Source of the DNA: Streptomyces canus
GTDB lineage: Bacteria > Actinomycetota > Actinomycetes > Streptomycetales > Streptomycetaceae
DNA length: 64,000 nt
Direction of reading: 5' to 3'
NCBI RefSeq assembly: GCF_030816965.1
Contig: NZ_JAUSYQ010000002.1
Span: 6,376,001-6,440,000, forward strand
Under the pieces are notes generated by a model. The model was not told the DNA's origin and ran no database searches. It saw only the letters and a program-made list of their open reading frames with translations. The translations under genes were made by a program, and so were the position numbers. Shown in pieces: positions 7,615 to 16,696 of the stretch (position 1 is its first letter; each line of letters begins with the position of its first letter).

Positions 7615-9944
7615 CCATCAACTCCCTTACCGGGACCGCCGCCCCCCTGGCCCCGGTGACCGACGCCCACGCCCTCACCGGCAAGCGCAGGATCGCCTTC
7701 GCCAGCTTCGTCGACGAGAACTACCTGCCCGGCTTCCTCGTCCTGCTGCGCAGTCTCGCCCTGTCGAACCCCGGCGTGTGCGAGGACTTCGTCGTCCTCT
7801 ACGACGACCTGCGCCCCGGCTCGATCGCCCGGATCCGCGCACTGCACCCGCGGATCGTCCTCAAGCGGGTCGACGCCGACCACTACGACTCGTACAAGAA
7901 GGGCGACCAGGACAACTACCTGGTCCGCAAGGCGTACTTCATCCTGGACGTCTTCAGGATCCGCGAGTACGACACCGTCATCACGCTCGACACCGACATG
8001 GTCGTCCTCGGCGACCTGAGCGAACTCCTCCGGCTGCGCGAGGGGCTGGCGGCCGTCCCGCAGTTCTTCTACGGGCAGCACAAGCTCAACTCCGGTCTGC
8101 TGGTCATCCAGCGCGAGTACCTGAGCGACGCGTTCTGCGCCCGGCTCGACAAGTGCGGCCGCTCCGGCGACTACGAGCTCGACAAGCACGACCAGGGCAT
8201 CCTCAACGCCGTCCTGGACGGCGACTTCGTGCGCCTCGACGCGCGCTACAACTTCGTCAAGCGGCGCCTCTCGGGCGACCTGCCCGTCCCCGACGACACT
8301 GCGATCCTGCACTTCACCGGCCGCCACAAGCCCTGGCAGGGCGGTGAGAGCGGCTACAGCCTGGCCGAGGACCGCTGGCGCGAGTTCGAGCTGTCCGACG
8401 CCGACTTCCACTCCGCGTACCTGGAGTCCGCCGGCGCGCTGCACCACGACCTGATCGTGCACTACGGCACCCCGCACGTGGCACGCACCGGGGACGTCGA
8501 GGCCGCCCGCAAAGTGGCCGCCGCGCACATCGCCTCCGGTGACTACCAGGACGCCGTCGACATCCTCTCGAGCGTCCGCATCCCCCTCGACGAGGCCTGG
8601 CCGCACGAGGTCCTCGGCCACGCCCTGATGAGCGTCTCCCGCTACGAGGAGGCGAAGACACAGCTCCTGCTGGCCACCGCCGCCCCCAACCGGGCCGCCA
8701 CCGCCTACGCCCGCCTCGCCCAGATGGCCTGGGTGCACGGCGACCAGACCGAGGCCCTGAAGTACGCCACGGCCGGCATGTCCGTCGACCCGACGCACCG
8801 CCCAAGCCGTCTGTGGGCGCAGCGCGCGGCCGCCGTACCGGCACAGGAACTGGGCGCCCCCGAGGACCAGTTGTCCCATGTCGCCTTCTACATGGACCGC
8901 CAGGGCAACGCCGGTGACAAGCTCCTCCCGGAGAGCGTCCGCTCCGCCTTCGGACCGGACACCACCTCCCGCCGCTGGCACTCCGTGCACGCCCACCGTC
9001 TCTTCGACGAGGCCGCCCTGCAGCGCGTCAACCGCCGCCGAGGCCTGGTCATCGGCGGCGGCGGACTGTTCATCCCGGACACCATGCCCAACGGCAACAG
9101 CGCATGGCAGTGGAACGTCCCGGACGAGCTGCTCAAGCGCATCGACGTCCCCATCGCGGTCTTCGCCGTCGGCTTCAACGCCTTCGACGGCCAGTCCTAC
9201 CGCGCCAACCGCTTCCGGGACTCGCTGCGCCTGCTCGTCGAGCAGTCCTCCTTCTTCGGTCTGCGCAACCACGGCTCGATCGAGAAGGTCAGGGCCATGG
9301 TCCCGGCCCATCTGCACGACAAGATCCGCTTCCAGCCCTGTCCGACGACCGTCGCCCGACAGCTGGTGCCCGGCTGGCAGGACCCGGCCAAGCGCGACGA
9401 CACGATCCTCATCAACGCCGCCTACGACCGCGCGGGCCTGCGCTTCGGCCACGACTACGGCTATTTCCTGGCCCAGATGGCCCAGGCCGTACGGGACCTG
9501 GGCAAGCTGGCCGAGGTGCAGTGCGTGGCGCACTCCCTCGACGACGAGAAGATCGTCTTCGACCTGCGTCGCGAGCACGGCATCTCGATGCCGGTCATCC
9601 CGATGTACGACTTCGAGAACAAGGAGATCCTCGACCTCTACGCCCGCACCAGGCTGGTCATCGGCATGCGCGGCCACGCGGGAATGATCCCCTTCGGCGT
9701 CGGCACCCCGATCATCAGCCTGATCTCGCACCCGAAGATGGCGTACTTCCTGCGGGACATCGAGCGGCCCGAGTGGGGCGTCTCGGTCCACGACCGCCAC
9801 CTCGCCGCCCGCCTGGTGGAGCGCTCGACGGAGCTGCTCGCCGACCACGACAGGACGGTCGCCGACGTCCACGGCCGCCAGCAGGAGCTGTGGAAGGTCA
9901 CCGAGGCGAACGCGGCCGACCTCCGGGTCATCCTGGGCGGCTGA
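7611..9944 (+). CDS. GT8 glycosyltransferase fused to polysaccharide pyruvyl transferase domain
   Basis: A 777-residue two-enzyme protein. Residues about 25-270 form a GT8-type glycosyltransferase with the metal-binding LDTDMVV (D127, D129), the QFFYGQHKLNSGLLV strand and HFTGRHKPW. A TPR-like linker spans about 300-410. Residues about 430-760 resemble polysaccharide pyruvyl transferases: FYMDRQGNAGDKLLPE, then GGGGLFIPDT, and MRGHAGMIPFGVGTP near the end. It may add a hexose and then a pyruvate ketal to the same repeat unit; activity of the second domain is inferred. It starts in the ATGA overlap with the GT29 gene and ends 2 bases before the next gene, so the three genes form one operon. 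Confidence 0.8.
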   Translation: MTINSLTGTAAPLAPVTDAHALTGKRRIAFASFVDENYLPGFLVLLRSLALSNPGVCEDFVVLYDDLRPGSIARIRALHPRIVLKRVDADHYDSYKKGDQDNYLVRKAYFILDVFRIREYDTVITLDTDMVVLGDLSELLRLREGLAAVPQFFYGQHKLNSGLLVIQREYLSDAFCARLDKCGRSGDYELDKHDQGILNAVLDGDFVRLDARYNFVKRRLSGDLPVPDDTAILHFTGRHKPWQGGESGYSLAEDRWREFELSDADFHSAYLESAGALHHDLIVHYGTPHVARTGDVEAARKVAAAHIASGDYQDAVDILSSVRIPLDEAWPHEVLGHALMSVSRYEEAKTQLLLATAAPNRAATAYARLAQMAWVHGDQTEALKYATAGMSVDPTHRPSRLWAQRAAAVPAQELGAPEDQLSHVAFYMDRQGNAGDKLLPESVRSAFGPDTTSRRWHSVHAHRLFDEAALQRVNRRRGLVIGGGGLFIPDTMPNGNSAWQWNVPDELLKRIDVPIAVFAVGFNAFDGQSYRANRFRDSLRLLVEQSSFFGLRNHGSIEKVRAMVPAHLHDKIRFQPCPTTVARQLVPGWQDPAKRDDTILINAAYDRAGLRFGHDYGYFLAQMAQAVRDLGKLAEVQCVAHSLDDEKIVFDLRREHGISMPVIPMYDFENKEILDLYARTRLVIGMRGHAGMIPFGVGTPIISLISHPKMAYFLRDIERPEWGVSVHDRHLAARLVERSTELLADHDRTVADVHGRQQELWKVTEANAADLRVILGG

Positions 9945-9946
9945 CC

Positions 9947-11638
9947 GTGACGAGCACCCTGGCCGGCGGCGCCACCGTCGCCCGGCCCCGTGCCACCGGC
10001 CGCCGCTCACCCCAGTGGTGGGCGGCGGCCGCCGTGCCGTCCGCGGTGGTCGTGGTCTACACGGCCCTCACCCGCGGCCTGACGGGCGACCTCCACTACG
10101 TCCTCGCCGCCCTGCGCACCGGCCGCGCGGTCGGCTACTCGCCGTCGGAGGTCTTCACCCACCGCCCCTACTTCTACCGGTGGTTCGTCGCGCTCCTGGA
10201 CCGGCTCGCCTTCTTCGGGAGCACGGCGGTGCGCGAGGCGACGATGAACGTGGCCGGGGTCCTCCTGGCCATCGCCGCCGGTTACGCGCTGTACGTGGCG
10301 CTGGTTCGCCGCGTGGGCGCCCGCGAGGCCGCCGTGACGGCCGGCGCCACAGGACTGGCCCTGGCGCTCGCGCCCCGCAACGACTTCCTCCAGCCGGAGT
10401 GGGCGGCCGTCGTCCTCACGGTGTTCGGGGCGGCCGCCGCGCTCGGCCTGCGGCGGCCCTGGCCGGCCGCGCTGCTCGCCGCGCTCCCGTTCGGCCTCGC
10501 GGTGATGATGAAGTACTCCACCGCCGCGACCGCCGCGATCGGCGTGCTCCTCGTCTACGCGGTCGACCGGGGCCGGGCGGTACGCGTCGCGGTCCTCGGT
10601 GTACCCGCCGCACTGGCCCTGTTCGGCATCAGCGTGCTCGCCGGCAGCCATGAGTGGCAGTGGACCGAGGACATGCCGCAGATCAACCAGTCGGCACTGA
10701 GCCGCACCGGCATCCGGCCGCACTTCATCCTCGACCGTTCCCTGGACTTCCTCGCCGACCGCGCGGTGGCCAGTCCGGTCCTGCTGCTTCTGCCGGGCGC
10801 GCTGCTGCTGGTCCTGACCCGGGTCCGGGGCAGCCTGCGGCGGGCCGAACTCCTGGCGGTCGCCGCGCTCATCGGCCTCGCCGCGCAGGCGGTCGTGGTC
10901 GTCCAGGGCAACTGGTTCCTCTACCACGGGGCCCAGATGCCGGTCGTCGCCGCCGTGATCTGGGGCGTCGCGGTCGGGGGAGCGCGCCGCTCGCCGCCGT
11001 GGTGCTTCGGGGCCGTATCGCTGCTGTACGGCGTGGCGCCCGTGGTGTACGCGCAGTTGCCCAGGGGAGCCCAGCGGTCGTGGGAGGTGGGGGCGGCGGG
11101 GCTGGTCGCGCTGCTCGCGGCCGTGCTGGACGTGGTGCTGGAGAAACGGCTCCGGAACCGGTCGGCCGTCCTGGTCGCCCTGTCCGGCGTGGTGCTGCTG
11201 ACCGCGAGCATCTGGCCCGGCTCCCCGCACCTGGTGCAGTACGGCAAGGTCACCGTCACCGGCGCCGAGTACCTGAAGTCGCAGCGGCGGGCCGCCGAGG
11301 ACGCCGACCGCATCCGTGCCGAGCTGCCCGCCGGAGCCCCGGTGCTGTACCTCGCCTTCGGCGAGACGGCGTACGACGTCGGCCACCCGGCCCGGTGCCG
11401 CTACCCGATCGCCACGTTCCTCCAGCGCACCCGCTATCTGCCGGACGTGGCCGAGCTGAAGTCGTTCAAGGAGAACGCCGACTGCGTCGACCACGACCCG
11501 GCCCCGTACGCCGTCCTGGAGCGGCCCTGGTTCCAGCCGGGCCGCGTGGACCCGGAGCTGTGGCGCCGGGTCACCGCCGTGTACGACTGCCCGCGCGGCG
11601 AGGAGGGCGCGAGGCTGGTGCTGTGCGTCAGGCGCTGA
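9947..11638 (+). CDS. Polytopic membrane protein, GT-C/ArnT-like glycosyltransferase candidate
   Basis: A 563-residue protein with about ten or more hydrophobic helices and a periplasmic-type C-terminal region containing several Cys residues (PARCRYPIATF, NADCVDHDP, YDCPRGEE). Layout and size resemble lipid-linked GT-C glycosyltransferases of the GT39/ArnT group, but no diagnostic acidic loop motif is certain. The GTG at 9947 is 2 bases after the upstream stop, implying coupling. In the cluster it could transfer a lipid-linked sugar outside the membrane. The family call is moderate and the function unproven. Its 3' end overlaps the convergent flavoprotein gene by 11 bases. Confidence 0.65.
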   Translation: MTSTLAGGATVARPRATGRRSPQWWAAAAVPSAVVVVYTALTRGLTGDLHYVLAALRTGRAVGYSPSEVFTHRPYFYRWFVALLDRLAFFGSTAVREATMNVAGVLLAIAAGYALYVALVRRVGAREAAVTAGATGLALALAPRNDFLQPEWAAVVLTVFGAAAALGLRRPWPAALLAALPFGLAVMMKYSTAATAAIGVLLVYAVDRGRAVRVAVLGVPAALALFGISVLAGSHEWQWTEDMPQINQSALSRTGIRPHFILDRSLDFLADRAVASPVLLLLPGALLLVLTRVRGSLRRAELLAVAALIGLAAQAVVVVQGNWFLYHGAQMPVVAAVIWGVAVGGARRSPPWCFGAVSLLYGVAPVVYAQLPRGAQRSWEVGAAGLVALLAAVLDVVLEKRLRNRSAVLVALSGVVLLTASIWPGSPHLVQYGKVTVTGAEYLKSQRRAAEDADRIRAELPAGAPVLYLAFGETAYDVGHPARCRYPIATFLQRTRYLPDVAELKSFKENADCVDHDPAPYAVLERPWFQPGRVDPELWRRVTAVYDCPRGEEGARLVLCVRR

Positions 11639-12893
11639 GGCCCAGGGTCCTGACGACCTCGCGGGCCATGGACACCGAGTAGCTCTGACCCCGGTCCTGC
11701 GGGTAGATCTGGGCCATCGTGGCCAGCGTGACCCGGCTCATGGGTGTCTCATGGGCCGGGATCAGCGCGCGGTACGCCGGCGTCACCACCGGCTGGGCGA
11801 AGCCGGCCTTCGAGAAGTGCCAGTCCTTGATCCAGGACTTCTCGAAGGCCGGGTTGATCCGCCTCAGATACGGCACGAACGCGTCGAGCAGCTCACTCGG
11901 CTCGGTGGTGAAGCGCCAGTCCTCGCGCTCCACGTAGTTGCCGACGTAGAGGATGTGCCGCCCGCCGTAGACAGCCGGGTCGATCATCTTGGTGTGTTCG
12001 ACGACCGCGAGGAAGGGGAAGTCGGGCTCGTTGATGTTGAGCCAGTAGTACGGGATCGCACTGCGGTCCAGTTCCAGGACGAAGCAGGTGGCGCCCAGGT
12101 ACTGGTTCTTCCACACCGTGTCGTCGGCCGGCAGCCCCGCCGCCTTCGCGAAGGCCGGCTGCGGGGTCGTGACGATCAGGTGGTCGAACTCGTAGGCGGA
12201 ACCGTGCGCGCAGCGCACCGACACCAGGTCGCCCTCCTGCCGTATCGTCCCGGCCGCCTTGCCGAACTCCACCTTGCCGCCGCGCTCCTCGATGCCGTCC
12301 CGCAGCGCCGCGTAGACCCGCTCGAACCCGCCGTCCACATAGCCCAGTTCGAAGGTCCGGCAGTGGATCCGGGCCCACAGCCAGGCCATCGACACCTGTT
12401 CGGCGCGGTCGCCGAACTTGCCGGTCAGCAGGGGCTCCCAGACGGCCGCGGTGGCCTTCTTCCCGGCCCACTTGCGCAGCCAGGCCAGCGCGGTGAGGTC
12501 GTTGTAGCGGTCCCCCTTGCGAACCGCCTTGAGCACCGCCGAGGAGCCGGCGAAGCGCACCGCGTCGACCGGGCCGAACTCCGGGAAGCGCACCATGTCG
12601 AAGGGCGTCGTGAAGTCGATCAGCCTGCCACCCCGGTAGATACCGGTGGTCGGCCTGTGGAAGCGCAGCGCGTCCCCGAGCCCCAGCTCCTCGATGAGCG
12701 CGATCATCGCCTTGTCGCTGCGGAAGATGTGGTGGTAGTAGCGCTCCAGGGGAACCCCGCCGACCTCCAACGAGGCGGCCAGGCCGCCGAGTTCGTCCGC
12801 CGCCTCCAGGATGGTGACCTGGTGGCCGGCGCGTACGGCGTCCCAGGCGGCCGTCAGGCCGGTGGCGCCGGCGCCGATGATGCCGAGGTTCAT
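11628..12893 (-). CDS. FAD-dependent oxidoreductase, UDP-galactopyranose mutase/amine oxidase fold
   Basis: A 421-residue flavoprotein beginning MNLGIIGAGATGLTAAWDAV with the dinucleotide motif GAGATG and the ILEAADELGG flavin segment. The fold class covers amine oxidases, protoporphyrinogen oxidases and UDP-galactopyranose mutase. Members beside GT2 and GtrA genes are common in polysaccharide loci. GGAG lies 6 bases before the ATG at 12893, and this ATG overlaps the stop of the upstream GtrA gene (ATGA). It probably remodels a nucleotide or lipid-linked sugar. A mutase role is only inferred; conserved YYHHIF and YLGATCFVLEL segments are present. Confidence 0.75.
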   Translation of the reverse strand: MNLGIIGAGATGLTAAWDAVRAGHQVTILEAADELGGLAASLEVGGVPLERYYHHIFRSDKAMIALIEELGLGDALRFHRPTTGIYRGGRLIDFTTPFDMVRFPEFGPVDAVRFAGSSAVLKAVRKGDRYNDLTALAWLRKWAGKKATAAVWEPLLTGKFGDRAEQVSMAWLWARIHCRTFELGYVDGGFERVYAALRDGIEERGGKVEFGKAAGTIRQEGDLVSVRCAHGSAYEFDHLIVTTPQPAFAKAAGLPADDTVWKNQYLGATCFVLELDRSAIPYYWLNINEPDFPFLAVVEHTKMIDPAVYGGRHILYVGNYVEREDWRFTTEPSELLDAFVPYLRRINPAFEKSWIKDWHFSKAGFAQPVVTPAYRALIPAHETPMSRVTLATMAQIYPQDRGQSYSVSMAREVVRTLGLSA

Positions 12894-13303
12894 GCGAAGC
12901 TCCACTTTCTGTTGAGCACGAACTGGAGCGCCAGGACCAGCGGCAGTGAACCCGCCTTGACCAGGTTGGCGTCGATCCCCAGACCGTCGGTGAAGGCGAG
13001 GAACAGCAGGTTCGTCAGGGCGATCCCGGTCAGCCCGACGGCGTAGAAACGCAGGAAGCGGACCACGAGCCGGTCGCGGCGCTCGAAGGTGAACCGGGCG
13101 TTCAGGGCGAAGTTGTTGACTATGCCGAGCGTGGTGCTCAGAGCGTTGGCGAACTGCTCGTTCACCCCTGTGAGGTTGTGCAGCAGCAGGAAGACGACCA
13201 GGTCGACGGCGACGCCGCTGCCGCCGATGAGGGTGTAGCGCAGGAGTTGCCGGGTGATCCGGGGCGGGGCGGGCGCGGGGGCGGTGTCAGTGGTCACCGT
13301 CAC
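12890..13303 (-). CDS. GtrA family membrane protein
   Basis: A 137-residue protein with four hydrophobic helices, an N-terminal Ala/Pro tail and the typical C-terminal LQFVLNRKWSFA of GtrA proteins. The GtrA family assists movement of polyprenyl-phosphate-linked sugars across the membrane or anchors the matching GT2. The GTG at 13303 overlaps the end of the GT2 gene by 17 bases, and its own stop overlaps the flavoprotein start, so GT2, gtrA and the flavoprotein form one coupled operon. The in-frame GTG at 13297 is an alternative start. Confidence 0.85.
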   Translation of the reverse strand: MTVTTDTAPAPAPPRITRQLLRYTLIGGSGVAVDLVVFLLLHNLTGVNEQFANALSTTLGIVNNFALNARFTFERRDRLVVRFLRFYAVGLTGIALTNLLFLAFTDGLGIDANLVKAGSLPLVLALQFVLNRKWSFA

Positions 13304-14312
13304 CGCCGACGACCTCGCGCACCAGATACAGCGGCCGGCCCTGTGCCTCGCTGTAGATGCGCCCTATGTACGCGCCGATGACGCCCAGCGACAGCATCTG
13401 CGTGCCGCCCAGGAACAGCACGACGCACATCAGCATCGTCCAGCCGGAGACGGTGATCTCGGGCCGGAAGAACTTCATGGCCAGCGCGTAGAGGATGCCG
13501 AGCAGCGACAGCGCGAGCACCACGAAGCCGAGCCGGGTGATCATCTTCAGCGGGGCGGTGGAGAAGCTGGTCACGCCGTCGATCGCGAGCCGGGCCATCT
13601 TGCGCAGCGGGTACTTCGTCTCGCCCGCGAACCGTTCGTCGCGGTCGAAGGCCACCTCGGTCTGCCGGTAGCCCATCGAGGCGACGATGCCGCGCACGAA
13701 ACGGCTGCGCTCGCGGTACCTGCGCAGCTCGTCGGCGACCCGCCGGTCCAGGAGCCGGAAGTCCCCCGTGTCCAGAGGGATGTCCACGTCGGTGGAGGAG
13801 CGCAGGACGCGGTAGTACAGGTGCGCGGTGGCCCGCTTGAACGCGCTGTCCTGCCGGGAGCGCCGGCGCGCGTGCACGATCTCGGCCCCCTCACGCCAGG
13901 CGTCGACCAGCTCCAGGCTGACCTTCGGCGGGTCCTGGAGGTCGGTGTCCATCACGATCACCGCGTCGCCCCGGGCGAGGTCGAGCCCGGCGGTGATGGC
14001 GAGCTGGTGCCCGAAGTTGCGCGCGAAGTCGACGACCCGGACCCGTCCGTCCCGCTCCGCGAGGCCCTTGAGCAGCTCCAAAGACCCGTCCGTGGAGCCG
14101 TCGTTGACGTACACCAGCTCGAAGTCCAGCTCGGGGCGGCTGGCGAGGGCCGCGGTGAGCTCGGTGTGGAAGGCGGTGAGGCCGTCCCGCTCGTTGTAGA
14201 CGGGGAGGACGTAGGAGATCAACGGCCGCCCGCGCTCCGGCTCCGGCTCCACACTGACGAGCGTGACGGGAGCCGGAGCGGGGGACGGCGGACGTATGTC
14301 CTGTTGGGTCAT
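13287..14312 (-). CDS. GT2 polyprenyl-phosphate sugar transferase (ArnC/DPM1-like)
   Basis: A 341-residue protein. Its N-terminal GT2 domain has SYVLPVYNERDGL and the metal-binding VIVMDTDLQDPPK, and two C-terminal transmembrane helices follow (about residues 245-315), as in ArnC, GtrB and bacterial dolichol-phosphate mannosyltransferase-like enzymes. The expected reaction is transfer of a sugar from a nucleotide to undecaprenyl phosphate on the inner membrane face. Its coupled gtrA neighbour supports a lipid-linked sugar route feeding the membrane transferase at 9947. The ATG at 14312 has no strong Shine-Dalgarno sequence. The sugar is unknown. Confidence 0.87.
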   Translation of the reverse strand: MTQQDIRPPSPAPAPVTLVSVEPEPERGRPLISYVLPVYNERDGLTAFHTELTAALASRPELDFELVYVNDGSTDGSLELLKGLAERDGRVRVVDFARNFGHQLAITAGLDLARGDAVIVMDTDLQDPPKVSLELVDAWREGAEIVHARRRSRQDSAFKRATAHLYYRVLRSSTDVDIPLDTGDFRLLDRRVADELRRYRERSRFVRGIVASMGYRQTEVAFDRDERFAGETKYPLRKMARLAIDGVTSFSTAPLKMITRLGFVVLALSLLGILYALAMKFFRPEITVSGWTMLMCVVLFLGGTQMLSLGVIGAYIGRIYSEAQGRPLYLVREVVGGDGDH

Positions 14313-14420
14313 GTTGCGGGAAGTTATGGAGCTCCTGTGAACCGCGGCCCAACAACCCGCGTCGGTAAGGCGTCCTCCCTGTTTCTCTTCGGCTTTCTTC
14401 CGCGATTTCGGGTTCCGACG

Positions 14421-15263
14421 TCAGTCGCGGGGGAGGAACAACAGATTCCGCGTCCTGGGCGGCCGCGGCGCGGAGGAAGGAACGAGTTCACCGTCGAGTT
14501 CGGCGATCCAATGGGATTCGTAGCCGAGCGGGTCGAATTCCGCGAGAAGCGGGTCCAGCGGGGCGCCGGCGAGTGCCTCCAGCAATACGGAGGGCCGGTC
14601 GCGTTTCAGGACCTGCCGGGCGCCTTGCAGGACCGACATCTCGTGACCCTCCACGTCGATCTTGATGAGGTCCAGTTTCGTGTCGGCGAACACCTCGTCG
14701 AGGGAGACCAGACGAATGCGCTTGAGTTGGGCGTCGTCGGTGGAGTGCTCCAGGGTGGAGCCCGTCGACAGCAGGTTTCCCGAGAAGCGGACGCTGATCT
14801 CCGCCCAGCCCGCCGCACTGGACACGCCGGCCTGGTGGAGCCTGACGTTCTGGACGCCGTTCGACCGGACGTTCACCGAGAGCCGGGCGTGGATCTGGTC
14901 CACCGGCTCGAAGGAGTGCACCGTCGCCTGCGGAGCGGAGAGCGCGGCGATCATCGAGAAGTAGCCGACGTGCGCGCCGACATCGGCGATCGTCGTGCTC
15001 TTCGCGGCGAGCCGGGCCCAGGTGGCGAGGCTGCCGGGCTCGTAGCCGAACCGTCCGTTCCAGAGGGTGTCGAGGGCGACGGCGTCGTCGTTCACACAGA
15101 ACATGACGAACGGCGGACAGTACGGGGAGTCGATCTCGGCGTAGCCCCGGTACGGGTGCTTCTTGCGGTGGACGCGGATGATGTCGCTGGTCGGGACCGG
15201 CCTGACGGATGGTGCGTGGGCCAGCATGCGGGCATTGGCTTCATCGAGCTGGTGGATACGCAT
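14421..15263 (-). CDS. FkbM family methyltransferase
   Basis: A FkbM-type SAM methyltransferase of 280 residues from the ATG at 15263. Motif I is IADVGAHVGYFSMIAAL, followed by VHSFEPVDQIHARL, and LDLIKIDVEGHEMSVLQGA is the family's acidic post-motif. An in-frame GTG at 15341 would add 26 residues and place the start 12 bases from the upstream stop; neither start has a clear Shine-Dalgarno sequence. FkbM enzymes O-methylate sugars or polyketides, and here a glycan sugar is the likely acceptor. About 108 non-coding bases separate it from the GT2 gene downstream. Confidence 0.8.
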   Translation of the reverse strand: MRIHQLDEANARMLAHAPSVRPVPTSDIIRVHRKKHPYRGYAEIDSPYCPPFVMFCVNDDAVALDTLWNGRFGYEPGSLATWARLAAKSTTIADVGAHVGYFSMIAALSAPQATVHSFEPVDQIHARLSVNVRSNGVQNVRLHQAGVSSAAGWAEISVRFSGNLLSTGSTLEHSTDDAQLKRIRLVSLDEVFADTKLDLIKIDVEGHEMSVLQGARQVLKRDRPSVLLEALAGAPLDPLLAEFDPLGYESHWIAELDGELVPSSAPRPPRTRNLLFLPRD

Positions 15264-15352
15264 CCGGCGATGGTAGGGCCAGGTCAGACGGGGTGACCTG
15301 GCCTTTTCCCGGGCGTCATGTTCCAGGTGCGCCGCGTTCACTCACGGTTCGT

Positions 15353-16696
15353 TCAGCGCTTCACAGCCTTCTTCAGCGCCCGGGCCCGCCGCACCACCCG
15401 GCGCGCGGTGGAGCTGCGCGGCAGGAAGGCCAGCCGCTCGGGAATGCCGCCGGGCAGGCCCAGCGAGGTGAGCCGCTTGCGCTTGAAGTAGCGCTGGGTG
15501 CGCGGCTTGAAGTGCGTCGAGAGGTACCCCTCCGCAGCCGGTCGCAAGCTCGGATAGATCTGCGGCTGCATGGTGAATCCGACCGCGGTGACCAGGGCGT
15601 TCAGATCCCCGGCCGGGATCGCGTCCTCACTCCCGCGCCCCTCCAGATCCGGCAGCACCGCGTCGGCCAGCACCACCGGGACCCGGTTGCTGTTCTGGTA
15701 CGGCGTCAGCCGCTCCAGCAGCAGCTCGGTGCCGATGCGGGCGGCCGACAGGTCGTAGAGGGCGGAGGCCGTGAACAGCGCGGTGGAGAAGCAGCCGACG
15801 ACCAGTGCGGGCCGTGCCTTCTGGAACAGCACCTCGGCGAGCACCGGTGTGTCCAGGACGGTGAGGTCCACGCCGCGTTTCTCGGCCTCGGCCTCCAGGA
15901 CGCGGCTGAAGCGGGCCGGCGCGCTGGGGTGCGGCTTGAAGACGATCGAGCGGTGCCCCTTGGCGACCGCGCCCTTCAGCATGCGTACGTGCAGGTCCTC
16001 CTCCTCGACGGGGGAGAGGATGTCCAGGGCGGAGAGGTACTGGCCGAGCAGCAGCGCCGCGTTGTCCGGCAGCGGAGGCAACTCCTCAACGACGGCGGTC
16101 AGTTCGCCCATCGCCTTCAGGAAGGCGGACGTCGGCACCACGACCGGCGGTACGCCGAACTCGGTCAGCAGCATCGGCGTGAGGCCCGTGATCAGGTCCA
16201 GGTGGAGCAGCCGCCGCACGCGCGTGCCGACCAGCGGGTCGAGCTTGTTGCGGGTGGGGCCGTAACTCATCAGGCCGTCGGCGTAGACGTCGACCGGGGC
16301 GCCGGTGAAGATCTGGGCGACGGTGAGGGCGGGGGCGACCTGGAGGGACTCCAGGACCAGTTCGACACGGTCCTCGCCGAGGCCCCACAGCAGCCGCAGA
16401 TAGCGCTCGAAGAGGGGGATGTCGTCCGGGCGGGGGACCCAGGAGCCCGGGTGGAAGGGGCGGATGGCCTCGTTCCAGGAGAGCACCTCGTCGAAGTGGT
16501 CGCGCAGGGGAGCGAAGCCCGGCATCGCGTCCAGCGGCAGTGAGGTCTCCGGCGTCGTGGTGTTGTTGAACACCAGCAGCACCCGGCGCTCCGCCTCCTC
16601 GAAGAGGTCGGAGTCGATCGCGGCGGCCAGGGTGACGGCGCCGTACAGCGTGGAGGCGCAGAAGATCTGCGTGGTGCGGGGGGTAAGGGGGGACAT
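15353..16696 (-). CDS. Polysialyltransferase-like glycosyltransferase (HP and S motifs)
   Basis: A 447-residue protein whose sequence pattern matches the bacterial polysialyltransferase group. The HP motif FKPHPS is at H256-P257, and the later S motif is VVGCFSTALFTASALYDL. In the known enzymes these motifs bind CMP-sialic acid. A basic tail (RVVRRARALKKAVKR) probably binds the membrane. The ATG at 16696 overlaps the upstream stop (TGATG), so it is coupled to the GT2 gene before it. With CMP-nonulosonate synthesis in the same cluster it is a good candidate for the chain-forming transferase. No acceptor data can be read from the sequence. Confidence 0.8.
   Translation of the reverse strand: MSPLTPRTTQIFCASTLYGAVTLAAAIDSDLFEEAERRVLLVFNNTTTPETSLPLDAMPGFAPLRDHFDEVLSWNEAIRPFHPGSWVPRPDDIPLFERYLRLLWGLGEDRVELVLESLQVAPALTVAQIFTGAPVDVYADGLMSYGPTRNKLDPLVGTRVRRLLHLDLITGLTPMLLTEFGVPPVVVPTSAFLKAMGELTAVVEELPPLPDNAALLLGQYLSALDILSPVEEEDLHVRMLKGAVAKGHRSIVFKPHPSAPARFSRVLEAEAEKRGVDLTVLDTPVLAEVLFQKARPALVVGCFSTALFTASALYDLSAARIGTELLLERLTPYQNSNRVPVVLADAVLPDLEGRGSEDAIPAGDLNALVTAVGFTMQPQIYPSLRPAAEGYLSTHFKPRTQRYFKRKRLTSLGLPGGIPERLAFLPRSSTARRVVRRARALKKAVKR

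Noticed and set aside
7494..10010. 838-residue minus-strand open frame
   Set aside because: Antisense shadow of the GT8/pyruvyl transferase gene. Its Val/Asp/Gly-biased composition and lack of motifs are typical of high-GC mirror frames.
10007..11494. 495-residue minus-strand open frame opposite the membrane transferase
   Set aside because: His/Arg/Gln-rich antisense translation without domains; the plus strand encodes a well-formed polytopic protein.
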